Assembly: GCA_025093985.1 (NCBI GenBank)
Contig: JACAAK010000006.1
Span: 1,736,001 to 1,800,000, forward strand
DNA length: 64,000 bases
From: Calvatia gigantea
Lineage: Eukaryota > Basidiomycota > Agaricomycetes > Agaricales > Lycoperdaceae
Reading direction: 5' to 3'
The position numbers were made by a program, and so were the translations under genes. Within the stretch, counting starts at the first letter, position 1; every line of letters begins with the position of its first letter. Under the pieces are notes generated by a model. The model saw only the letters and a program-made list of their open reading frames with translations. It ran no database searches and was not told where the DNA came from. Shown piece by piece: positions 27,149 to 38,200 of this stretch.

Positions 27149-27659
27149 TCCGTGGAACGCCTCGCTTCCTACACGATTTGTTGCCGATCAGGGCAAGGTA
27201 AAGACACGAGAGTTTCCAATACTGATATGTTTTGCTGACAAACGCAAACCGACGGCGGTTCTTCTCAACTTTGGACACAAAACTCCTCCAACGGCGGAAC
27301 TTGAAGGATTCCCCCGATCTGTCTCCTACGAAGACTATTGAATGAAACACCATTGTATGCTGGCAGCCGTTGTCTGCCGCGATACACGTCATATTGATAG
27401 TAAGTTCTTACAATCAAGGAAAGAATCTCTGTCCCGTCGATCTGGTGAACACTTCTACCAGACTCCGGCCACTCGGCACTCCCACATACCCCTGCCTAAT
27501 GTAGGCGTTGTTTTCACTATAGGTGCATCCCGTTGTCAGGTCCTTAAGTGCCCGGTTACCCGTTTCGGTAATCTTCTTCATGCGGCTTCGGTCTCAACCG
27601 TGAAATCTAATCGCTTTTTCTCCGGGAGACTATTTTTATCTCAACAACCGAAATGGGGA

Positions 27660-27844
27660 TACAGTCAACTCTGTCACAACCCATAGCACTTTGTTCCCTC
27701 CCTGGACTATTGGATATGGCAAAGCATGGGTTATGAGAAGGTTGAAAGCCCTTGAAAACCGATTTCGTTCCCTGAAAATTGTATGGCCTATGGCAGAGTA
27801 TGGGTTATTACAACTACATATGGGTTATAACAGAGTTGACTGTA
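27660..27844. mobile_element. Small non-autonomous inverted-repeat element (MITE) with TA target duplication
   Basis: The ends 27660-27685 and 27819-27844 are inverted copies over 26 bases, starting TACAGTCAACTCTGT and ending AACCCATA, with only two differences, both C/T. The outermost TA on each side fits a TA target-site duplication, as made by Tc1/mariner/pogo transposases. The body is about 180 bp without coding capacity and carries three copies of a TGGGTTAT motif. It sits in the space between the two CmcJ-like paralogues, ending about 20 bp from the stop codon of copy B. Confidence 0.75.
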
Positions 27845-27865
27845 GCAGGTGTGGACTAAGGGGGG

Positions 27866-28859
27866 CTAGTCATAAAACACCAATGCCCTCAACTCAATCG
27901 ATTCTCTAGGCGGCGCATCTTTCGGGGTTGTGGGGTCTTGAAAGGCGGTGTGTGGGGTGAATACAGCAACACTACCATCCTGCAGCGAATCGCAACTATC
28001 GATTGTACCGAAGGCATCAGCATCCCCAAACACCATGTAACATGGAATATAAACCAACCATTTAAACAACACGAATTCGTCGGGTGTCATCCCACGCACA
28101 TACTTCCACTCGTACTTCGGGCTGTATTTTACGGTCATCGTCTCGCCCTCGCGGTCCGGATACACCAAAGTGACAGGATATGTATCGTTCTTCGGCTCGA
28201 CACTTCGGTAATCACAGAGCGCGAGCGGCCAATCGTACGCCGGTTTGCCAATGGGCCGCCAAAGATTGATAATTTGGAAACGGCGCCGAAGAAGGGTGGG
28301 TACGTCTTCAGCAGGAAGATGTCGATGGACGCGTGCAATGGTGGACTTTGTTGTTTGGTCGACATGGGCGGCGGCGACGGGCTGGCGATGGCCCGGAGAA
28401 TCGTCTAACTCGCCCGGACGGCGGAGGCGATGAGCTGTCGGAGAGGTACACTTCAGTTTTGGAATGAGAGGACAAAATTTGGGTAAACTAACTATGATCG
28501 AACGGAACGACACGAGATGCGCCGGTAAGTTCTTTGATGAGCTCTGTACACTCAGGATAGTACACCTCTTCAATTTGTTTGTCATTGAGAAAATCGGTAA
28601 CCTTCGTTGGGCGGTTGAAGAATTGAAACCCGGCGTTATCGAGCGTATACAGGTCTTCCTTTCCGCGGACGTTCTCTATCTGAACATCATCATGCTCATC
28701 CATCACACTGTTCATATCCCAGACACCTTTTTTGGGGTCCAAGTTGGCCTTGAGATATGCACGTACACCATCTGGAGGTGGGATTTGGTACACGATGGTG
28801 GTAGTGACAGTGTCATGGGAAGTGGCTGTAGTAGTTGTTGTTGTAGTGGTAACAGACAT
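27866..28859 (-). CDS. CmcJ/NvfI-family (AsaB-like) oxidoreductase, copy B
   Basis: Close paralogue of the gene at 26129-27090. Three exons: 28859-28493, 28434-28059 and 27995-27866; 290 residues. The same motifs occur in the same order: VRGKEDLYTLDNAGFQFFNR, SRVVPFDHS, HVDQTTKSTIARVHRHLP, FQIINLWRPIGKPAYDWPLA, LCDYRSV, GMTPDEFVLFKW and SLQDGSVAVFTPHTAFQDPT. It differs from copy A mainly in a longer Thr-rich N-terminus (a TTTTTTT run) and an Asp/Glu-rich insert before VRGKED. In copy B the second intron also reads through in frame, so unspliced mRNA would encode a longer protein. A TATA motif lies about 61-66 nt upstream of the ATG. Substrate unknown. Confidence 0.88.
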
Positions 28860-28919
28860 TCTGGTTGAATTAGACTAGCCGGGTTGGCTGCAATCGTAGT
28901 CCATCAGATGTTTACGACG

Positions 28920-28925
28920 TTTATA
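28920..28925 (-). promoter_or_regulatory. TATA box of oxidoreductase copy B
   Basis: Minus strand TATAAA, 61-66 nt upstream of the ATG at 28859. Confidence 0.45.
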
Positions 28926-29134
28926 TGTTCCAAGGGTGCTACGAAAATAGCCAATACTTGATGCTGACAAAGTCTGTGTGGGGCGGTCTCGATAAGCAGG
29001 CGTACATTACTAATGCTCACTATGTAAGCCCCCTTTGTCAGCCAGAGGCCGAAAACCAAGCCAATGCGATGGGATATGGGTTTATTTAGAATGCCTTCTG
29101 AGCACGCAGAGTGGAGAATATCACATAGTCGTTC

Positions 29135-29757
29135 CTAAGTTACACTAGTTCCGCGTTCAGCGAGCTTCTCATCATTGCGAAATTTGAAGGACCCACTTTC
29201 TTGGTAGTCAGCTGCCAACAACCTATAGGTAGATTATCAATGGAAGTTGTTTGCTGGATGCGGAGATGCGCCTTACAGTTCTAAGACAATCTCCCGCGGA
29301 ATACGTTCCATAAACTCGTGTGTGGGTATGTCTTCCCTTGGTCCGACAGTCTGGAAATGAGATTTAAAGCTCATGTATTCTACAAGCTTCTCGGCTATGA
29401 TCGCTCTTTGGAACCCGCCCGTCAGAAACCCTTGAAAGGCACGCTGGGCAATAAGCACTCACCGTTGGCCAGAGGGGCATGTCTTCGTTGTTGCCTCTGC
29501 GTAACTACCTAAAAAGGAGAAATCATAAGTTCACCATGACATCGACGTAGAACTCAGCAAACCAATCACTAGACACGTCGAGCATGCTCTTTATAGTTCC
29601 ACTCGCCTCCGCAACCCTGCGCCGTACAATGAAAGAAAAGCCATCGGTGCTGGTAATGCGAACCCAGTCATTATCAGATCGTCCCGTATCCTGCTGTCAG
29701 TCATCAGAACATTCGCCAAAGTACGGGGTGGCAACGTACTTGCGCGTCCTTTTGCAT
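29135..29757 (-). CDS. ELC1: Elongin C (SKP1-fold adaptor of cullin E3 ligases), five short exons
   Basis: Small adaptor that binds elongin A-like or BC-box proteins and a cullin, in the nucleus. It is easily missed because no exon exceeds 130 nt. Exons by phase: 29757-29740, 29690-29570, 29508-29463, 29405-29277 and 29222-29135, giving 133 residues. Conserved: DWVRITSTDGFSFIVRR at the start of the BTB/SKP1 fold, ASGTIKSMLD, SSYAEATTKTCPS, AIIAEKLVEYMSFKSHF, and EDIP followed by FMERIPREIVLELLLAADY. Family members normally end within a few residues of AADYL. Here the last exon reads AADYQ and runs on for about 20 more residues (ending GTSVT), so either the tail is extended or a further small intron exists. 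The ATG is preceded on the coding strand by a run of C residues. Confidence 0.88.
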
Positions 29758-32700
29758 GTTGGGGGGGGGGGGAGGGGGGGATTATGAGGGCACGACGAAG
29801 GAAGGGTGAGGCTGGTAAGGGCGCGTCGTTAAATTAGGAGTGACTCCCAACGCATCGTGGATAGGTTTCGGAACAGTAGACCGGCGGCCCGGTGATAACA
29901 GGCAAGTTCCCCGCTGCATCTTCCAACCTCCTCTTTACGTTATGGTGATGAGTTTCCGCATCCCAAACGCAGAATTGTTGTGTAGACTGTGACCGCAACC
30001 TACAAAATGGATGTGCTTCCAGTCAACAATACAATGTTAATCGCTCACACTGCCTCTCATGAAGAGTAGCCTTGGACTAAGTTGGGGTTCTTTCCAGACT
30101 GGTGATACACTCGGAAGGCGAAGATACTCTGAACCCCCTTACTCTGCTCCGGCACGTCTGGATCTGTTTAAGGAGTGGATTAGAGCCCCTCATTCATGTT
30201 ATTGGACGCGGAAGCCTGATGTAGAAATGATTGCTCAAAAACTGTCACTGCAATCTGAACAAATCATGAACAATACTTTTATGTCTTGACTTTGGCACAA
30301 AAACTATAGACATCGAGAAGGTTCTTGCCACGCCTCTAGGTGAGGGCACAAAAACAGATTGGCCGCACATGTTAGCCGTCGATGCCTATCTTCGAGGTTC
30401 CACAACGTTCTGCAGCTCTCGTCCAGCTCATCAACAGCTTTCAACCCCCTGCCGAGCTCTCCTTCACGCTCAGGAATTCTCCACCAGCCCCTGTTGGCAC
30501 TTTCCTGCGGTTTCCTTTTTGTGATCAACGATGATCTTACACCCTTCACTGCCCCTTGGTCTTGAAATTAGTTAGCACGGCCGCGGACCCCCGCCTAATA
30601 TCCCGAATCAACGATCAATACACAGGCTAGGGGCGTTTTCTTACGCCCTTAATCCGTAGTAGCTGGAACCGCTGTGCTTCCTGGATGCTTGCCCGATCTC
30701 GACAAGACCAGCTCTTATTTTCGGACTGCCTTGATGTCCTCAATATGTTGTGGTCACCCGAACGTTGTAGGCACGAGTAACTCTTAAAGCAAATCAACTC
30801 GAGCCAGACACCCACCCCGTCCAGTTCTGCCTCCTGGTTCGTGTGCATGGGCTAGACACATCCGTTGGATGGGTCTCGTGAATCCGGGCTTCGCAGCTTG
30901 GATTGTTGAAAGCCGCTGGACCATGGACTTGGACCTCATGGACTGGACCTTCTCTGGGCCACATGCTTTGCCTGTAGGCTCGTGACAATCTATACCTTTT
31001 CAACGGCACATATGGAGCACAGATTAAGGTCAGCTGCAGCTGTTAGTCCTGACTGCGCCCCAGGTCTTGACACCCACACCGAATTCGTTCTCCCTATCGT
31101 GGTATCACCTTCCCGGATCTCGGAATCTTTGGAGGTCCAGTGGCCCACCAGAGCTTAATCTTGAGTCTGTTACTTGACGTGACGTTCCTCCGACCTTCGT
31201 TGAAGTCGACTTGGCATGTTTCTCCTTCGGTTACTTGGCAGCTCTACCGGTGTTTACCTTAAGGAGTCTGGGGCCGCTGTTGACTAGCGTCCGCCTTGCA
31301 TACTCCATGACATCGATAAGCCACTGGCTGGCTGGAGCTGTAATATCACCCCTTCCATTTCGCCACGAACAACCGCGCATGTCGCTTGTATATATACTAC
31401 GACCTATCACATGCTCGACCTCTATCGAACCAGCAGATACTCCAACTATCAGCACCTGAGCCTAAAAGCTCATAGGAACGCGACCTCGGAACTAGTGCCA
31501 CCACAGACCGCACGACACGTTATCTCCAGCCACATCAATACCATCAGCAGGCGACCTCCACAAGGATTCTTTGGAAGTGCTGTCCTTTCGGCATCGGTCG
31601 TGCAAGCTTGACAGCTGCGCCCCTCGATAGCGATTATCTATCCGATCATCATCGTTATCACCGTTATTATCATCGTTCAAGTCAACTGCCGGTCCTCCTT
31701 TCGTAAATGACGACACAGTTGTCATCATCGCTTTGACCCTTCTTCTCCAACCCTCATATGTTTGAATTATTACGCACGTCCTCTGTTTGGTCTGTATCAA
31801 CTGCTGGCTCTTAGAATATCTACGAACTCGCAGGCCTAGGCTCGGACCTTGCTTCTCAGACGTGACCTCCAAACTCGATTCAGGACTCACGTATCTACAT
31901 CTCGCCCAGACCCAGCGCTCTACTCAACTCGGGAAGCCCAAGAAGGATTGTTAGGTTCCCCAGGCTGTCACCGCCTTCCCCACACGAAGCCCCCCATCCG
32001 TGTGACTGCGAAGTTCGTGTCATAAGTTCTCGAGTGAATGGCATTCCTTATCACTGGGTTCGCTAGAGTATCTAGCGCATGGAAATCTCATCCATTCGCT
32101 GGCAACGATTAGCGTCCCACGTGAGTTGTGTTGAGCAAACCTATTGCTAAGACGCGGGTGGACGTAGTCTAGAAATAGCTAGGTATCTAGCCCCCCTCAG
32201 CTGGATAGGGTCTACATATAGATAAACGAAGTCCTGAGTGATGATGTGAAGATGTCTAGTAGAGGTGTTCCGTGTGGGTACGTGAGTTGTGTGCGGGATA
32301 ATAATACGCGAAAATACGGATTTTTCAGGCCAAGGCATGATTCAACACTCTCCCTACAAAGGATGTCCGCGTCGTGAGAGCGTCGTACATTTCAAATTTA
32401 TTGCTGGAAGCTCCTCGCTAAGACACATTACCCCCATCAGTAGCAATAGCATTCATGCAGCCACATCCACAGAGCTTTGGCCTGGGATGTGAGGTCTCAA
32501 CCGGCGAAAACTAGGGAACCCAACAGTCATGTTGAATAAAGATATGGACTTGACAAACTACGGATAAATGTCTAGTAGTCTACTTTTTCAACCGAACCAA
32601 AAGTTCAACTCAAAGAGAGTTTACAAGCTACCAACAACCAACATGAGCACAATTAGTCACAAACACAATACGTACTACCACCATCAGCATCAATAACTTC

Positions 32701-33538
32701 ACAACCTTCAGAGCCGGAGCACAAACAGAACCATCCAGGAATCCCTCCAAAACCCACATCCACTTGACAAAGCAAGCAAGTAAAAACAGCAAACAAGGGT
32801 GATTATCAAAGAGCATAAGTTCATATAATTTTGGAGTTGGCATATGCATGGGTCATAAAATGGAAAATGGAACGGGTATCAGAAGCATATGCCATAATGT
32901 TGGGACGTGCTTGACGCCCCGAATGAAGGAAAACGGGGAAGGGGGAGAAATGAAAGAACCGGACAGTGGGTGGAGGTGGAGGCTGTGAAAGAGTAAAGGT
33001 TGGGGTAGGGAAGAGTGAAAAGAAGGGGGGGGCGGAAATGAGAACAAAAGAAAGGGGGAAGGAGAACGCGGAGCAAATCAAGCAGAACAGAAGAAGAACA
33101 GGGGGGGGGCACAGGAGCAAGCAGAAAAAAAGATACGAAAAGATCCAAGGCTACAGGTGGGGGAAGAGAGATAAAACTATCAAGGATGTAAGTAACTAGG
33201 GAAATATAAGAGGGAAATTGAGATCTATGAGGTATGGTCACCTCGGCAAGGGTGGTAAGGGAGGCAGAAGATAAGGTATGACAAATACGAGGAGTTAGGA
33301 TATAAGAACCTACTATAAAATAGGAAGCAGAGTCTATGTTCAGGCCGGGCGAAAGAGTAGGCCAAAATGCAACCAAAGAAATTAGAGATTAAAAGCAGTT
33401 TAATCAGTGGACGCAGAGGACCGAGGCTGGAAGCCCGATACCAAGATGACAGCAGAGCGGGCAATGGTAAATGATGACGATGATGATGAGAGAAGCAACA
33501 CGTTCAACGCATCGCGAAGCGGGTATAGAATGACGCAC
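29758..33538. other. Gene-poor region, about 3.8 kb
   Basis: Starts with a G homopolymer at 29761-29780 (one A inside). Open frames up to 132 codons occur (for example 31492-31890, minus, Asp/Asn-rich), but none has conserved motifs or splice support. The 32850-33160 stretch is strongly purine-rich on the plus strand. No transposase or reverse-transcriptase signature was seen. Confidence 0.45.
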
Positions 33539-35204
33539 TCATATCCTTGCACCAACGCCGATCGGCCTTGTAGGGCTACCGAGTGTTTTTTTGTAGTAGG
33601 ATCCACCCTCAGCGGTCTCGACCAAAACCCGCGATTCGGGAGGAGGTATCCACCTTTCCCTGGCATCTGCCTTTTCTTCACTGGTACTTCGTGACATCAT
33701 TTTGGGAGGTGAGGAGTGAGATAACCTGCGAGGCTTCGGAGGGATGGGTGGAGGGGGAACCGCAGTATATGCGTGGGAATGAGAATAGGAGGATGTCGGT
33801 GCAGGAGTCTGCGACCGAGCCGCGGCATAAGCTGAGGCAGAGGAGTAATGGGAACCAGGACCTGGGGTCATGGACCTGCTGGAGACTGGAGCTGGGGTGT
33901 ACGATCGTCCCATTCCAATAGCAGGGGTCATGGATCTGACTGATGGAGCAGCACTCCGAGTTGAAGTAGAATGTGAAAGCATGGGTGGTGCAGGAGTCTG
34001 AGTTCGAGCAAGCGGCGAAGGAGTAGCAGGGGTTGTAGGCCGAATAGAGGAAGTGGACATGGAAATTGAACGGGAATGCAAAGAATTGTAACGGGGGGAC
34101 AGCGGAGATGGTGTGGGAGATGTGTGTGAGATCGGAGAGGTAGCGCGAGGAGAGGTGGGAGAAGTAGGTTCAGAAGTAAGAGATGAAGTGGAAGAAGAAG
34201 CAGATGACGAAGAATGAGGAAGGGAAACACCGAGAGACGTGGCCAACGATCGCAACTGGCTAACCTCTGTGCGAAGTTGCTGGCACTCTTGGCTTTTTTG
34301 CTCGTATTGTTTTCGCTGTGGGTGAAAGGTCAGATGGGTAGCACAAGGTACGGTTTTAAAAATAACTCACTTGGCTGATGGACATAATGCAAAGATGCGT
34401 CAAAAGCGGAGCCAGTCAGAGCCCAAAAACGGAAGAAGATCGCCTTAACACACCGTTTGAAGTCCGCCTCAAATCTTTGAGTCGTTAATTCAAGATTTTC
34501 AATTTTTTGTTTGAATGCAAGTTCATTAGTTTTTGCGATCCTGCTGGCTTCAGAATGTGCCAGATGGTTCATGAGGATGGCTCGGAGCAGTGCAGCACTC
34601 AGGAAAAGAGAAGAGTTCTGTGAGTATATGCGTGAATAGGGTGCATATATGCCCTCAGTCGGCGACGCACCTGTTCCTCCCTCCCTGATTTGAGCCACGC
34701 CTCGAGTTCCTTGTGGAGGGTGGACACTTCTTCGACGGAACATTTTTTAGCTGCGATCCTAGCTACCTTATCCTCTAAGCGGCGGGTCTCCGACTTTGAG
34801 CGGGGATCTGAGTCAAAGCGGAGGAGCTGTTCAGTCCTCTTTGCGAGGAGTTCGCCTGTAAAGTCATTGCCGCTTTCAAAAATGGGATAGCGACGAGGGG
34901 TGCTCCAGCCGCTGGTGGGAAAGTCCATGCGGATCAGGCGAACGGAGTCAGCGGAAAAAGACTCGCGACAGAACGGGCACGCAGGAGAGTGGCGAGAGGA
35001 GGTCTTTTCAACAATGGTTGTACAGCAGCTGGCACAGAGAACATGTCCTGATAAAAATTCGTTAGAGAAAAAAAAGGCACGGAAAGGACCGAAAAATAAA
35101 ATAAAATAAAATAACATACCACAGGGAATGGAATGGGGCATGCACTGGGGACCATACTCTTCTGCGCAGACGTCGCAGGCAGAACCGGAACTGAGTGTGA
35201 GCAT
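33539..35204 (-). CDS. RING-finger protein 1 (C3HC4) with coiled coil and Ser/Pro/Thr-rich tail
   Basis: Probable E3 ubiquitin ligase. Exons: 35204-35120, 35047-34671, 34617-34454, 34374-34371 (4 nt) and 34315-33539; 468 residues with all phases agreeing. The RING is at the N-terminus: CDVC, then IPCGH, VLCASCC and CPFC (C3HC4). The middle is a predicted coiled coil (EASRIAKTNELAFKQKIENL, then KQYEQKSQECQQLRTEVSQL). The tail is low-complexity Ser/Pro/Thr with repeated SMTP/SQTPAP motifs and the proline cluster AVPPPPIPPKP, a potential SH3 ligand. The 4-nt exon is bounded by CAG and GTGAGT and is needed to keep the coiled-coil frame. It is paralogous to RING protein 2 at 57662-61197, which has the same plan. 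Target unknown. Confidence 0.82.
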
Positions 35205-38200
35205 GGTGCCAGCCGGTGAAAAGCACCTCTCTAGGTGGCGGGCGCGGGTGAGTGAAGCAGGGCGAAGGGGAAATTCTCAAACCTAAGTTCATCAACCATT
35301 TATATATGTACCATACGTCATCCGTAATCGGCAATTCGTACAATTCACTTCATCCTCCCTTTGCCCTACTTCACCACGTTCCTGCCTTCTTTCATCCCAG
35401 ATCTCCGCAGAATCATCCAGATCCATCGCAGATATTCACTCTGATTCCCCTCTTTTCTCGTCGATTCTCCTCTCAAAGAGTTGCGATTCCCTTTCCCGAG
35501 TCACCTCGTCAACGTACCTCGTGTCATGTTGAGCGGACCCTTCTCACGCAATCTTCCTTTTCGGGTGTCCTCTTTTACGCCGACATCGCTCCGTGTCAAG
35601 ACCCCGTCCACCCCTGTGATCTCCATCTCGAATTGGTCCGTGTCTGCAAGTCCTTTTTCGTCGAACTGTGCGCAACGCACGGTCACCGATCGAGCGCATG
35701 CTTACTAGACGGCGGCGACACACTTGCCTGCCCTTTGCACTACGCAACAATTCAGGGAGACCCCTCTTCGCCTATCACCCGTTCCATTCTTCGCTTTGAG
35801 CAGTTCTATTCATACCCTAAGAAAAACTTTTTGTTTTGATGGTGCCGAGCGCTACTGCCGCCTCCGGCGTCGGTGCTATCAACACAAATGAACTAATTCG
35901 TGGGTTCTAACTGTATAGTCAATAGCCGCCACAACAACAGACCGTGGAGATTTTCCAGAACAATGACGAATGCGTCAGCGCCTCCCGGTTTCCAGCAACA
36001 CCGATAAATCCCATGCCCGAGTCTACGCCGAAACCGAGTTCCCGTCTGTAACCGAAGCTTACGACATGCCATTGCACTTTTGCTATGTCTTCGTGCTAGA
36101 CCGTTCATAAGGAATTTAGCTTGACTTGGCTGCACAGAAACACACTTCTTGGCAGCGGTGCCAGGAGTCCCCGGATCTAAGGAAACAACAATTGATTGAT
36201 CAAATTTTCAAAACAGGGTCTCACGGCGGTGTCGCGAACGATGATGATCATGAAATCACAGCTTTCATTAGATCGTAAGAACGGGTGATAACTTGGGACG
36301 TCCCATCACAACGACTGGGATAAGTCGTAACAAACTAGCCACGCCCAGATGGTCCGTAGCTATAGTTGTAGCTCAGTGATGTTGGCACTGTTTGGCCGTG
36401 ATACGGCTACAGCTACAGCTCCAGCTACAGACCATCTGAGCGTGGCTACTGACATATGACCCCATCGAAACACTACATCTCACAGGTTTTCTATCTCATA
36501 TCGCTTAATCAAATCAGCTTCCAACAATATATTCGAGCCGAGGAAGTCGTAAGCGCAAGGCGGCTAATACCGCCCCCGACACCTTGTATGAGTAAGTCCT
36601 CCAAACCCCTTACTCATTCCCGTTAGCTCTTCCACAATCGCTTCCAGCCACTTTATTACTACAGGACAGATTGTTCCAGAACACCACTCGACGTGCAATA
36701 TGACCCAAAACGCATGACGCTGAACAATGCACGAAAATGAAGGGTTATAACAATACACGACAATGCCCTCCCCCACAATGACCGAAGACATACATTTTTC
36801 TCCCACAACCGTGGAACAAGACCCTATTCCCACTTCTTGGTTCTCTTCTGTCCAATCTGAGTGATGCTCATTTTATCCACTATGCTCAACACCCAAATAG
36901 CATCATCACCCGAGCAGTCGGGAGCAACGAGGAAACCAAGAAATCATTAATCGGCTTTTGCTCCTACCCTACAGACCCCGTCCACGCACAATCAGCACCG
37001 CACATATCTCACCGGTAAATGAATCTCTTTCTCAGGTTCTTAACAGCGATTCAGACCCACTGTCTCCATCTATTTCCGGTTTCTTCAGGTGGCATAGCTT
37101 GCCCCAAGGGGGACGTTTTCCAACCCCCACAACGAATTAATGGGTAAGTCCTGCCAAGCCTTACCACACCGCAATCCCATTGTCAAACCCATGCAACGAG
37201 GTAAACGGCGGTCAAAGCGCCGTACAAAAAAGTTAAGAGAGTATAAATACCTCTCCACTGATGACATAGCGATACGAGATCACTGACAGGGATATGTCAT
37301 GATAATCATATCACATCTCTCCCGCCCACTGCCCTGCATGTCAATTTTCACTTCTCATTGCCTCGGCTTTCCCAAAGGATGGGAAATATTGGCTACTATA
37401 GCACATGCGACGCTTCTCGTTTCCTATCCTTGCGGAGAGAAGAGACAAAAGATGACGGGATGGTTACCGAAATATTCACCAAGCTATCTTTAGTTATCTC
37501 TCCTCGACAAGTATGAGCGTACCTATGCCTCGTGTCTCTCGCCTCATCGCCAAACACGGCACGACACGCGAAAACTCTCCATTTCGTAGTCTATGCGTGG
37601 CATTCGCAAGATTCATGTGCATTCCCCGCGGCACCAACCGCCTCATGTTTCTTTATCTTCGTAGGGTTCCCAGCGCTCATTTATAAAGTTTTCTATCTTC
37701 TATTATAAACTTCACTCAACAACCTTCCATCAAGCCAAACTTCTGTTTATGAAAAGAAAACACGTTGTAGGGTCGAGGCCGTACGACGGCCTTTTTCCAC
37801 TTGCTTTCCGACCTCGTCTGTACCTACTCATCATAAGGTTTAGTGCTTGCCAACAGGGACCTTTCTGATCTAGTCGGTGTGGAGCAGAAATTCGTCATAG
37901 GCATACACTTCATTGGTTATTTCTCTTGGTTCATTTACGATGATTGGATGATGACATGATGAGGCCGCTTTCCACAGACCCAGTCTAATGGACAGATTAG
38001 AGATCCAGGTTCTCCAGATAGAAATAATCTGTCCGACAAGCTATGCGCGAGTGAACGCCACCTGAAGCTAGTGTTCTGCACAAAGCATTCGCATAAGCTA
38101 CAAGTACTGTTGTGAGATGAATCACGACTACCGCCAAAACCAGTCATATTGACCTCTCCGTTCCAGCGCCAACCGTAAATTACAGGTTCTAAATGGAAAT

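Noticed and set aside
8692..28859. A secondary-metabolite gene cluster (O-methyltransferase, metallo-hydrolase, P450, two CmcJ-like enzymes)
   Set aside because: No synthase, terpene cyclase, transporter or pathway regulator lies among them, and housekeeping genes intervene.
31492..31890. 132-codon minus-strand frame with an Asp/Asn run
   Set aside because: No homologous features; the Asp run comes from a short GTT/ATC repeat.
32853..33376. Minus-strand frame of about 165 codons rich in Pro, Ser, Leu, Phe
   Set aside because: It follows from a purine-rich plus strand and has no domain or signal consistent with a gene.
35252..35839. 195-codon plus-strand frame
   Set aside because: Pyrimidine-rich sequence upstream of the divergent RING gene with overlapping frames; no family resemblance.
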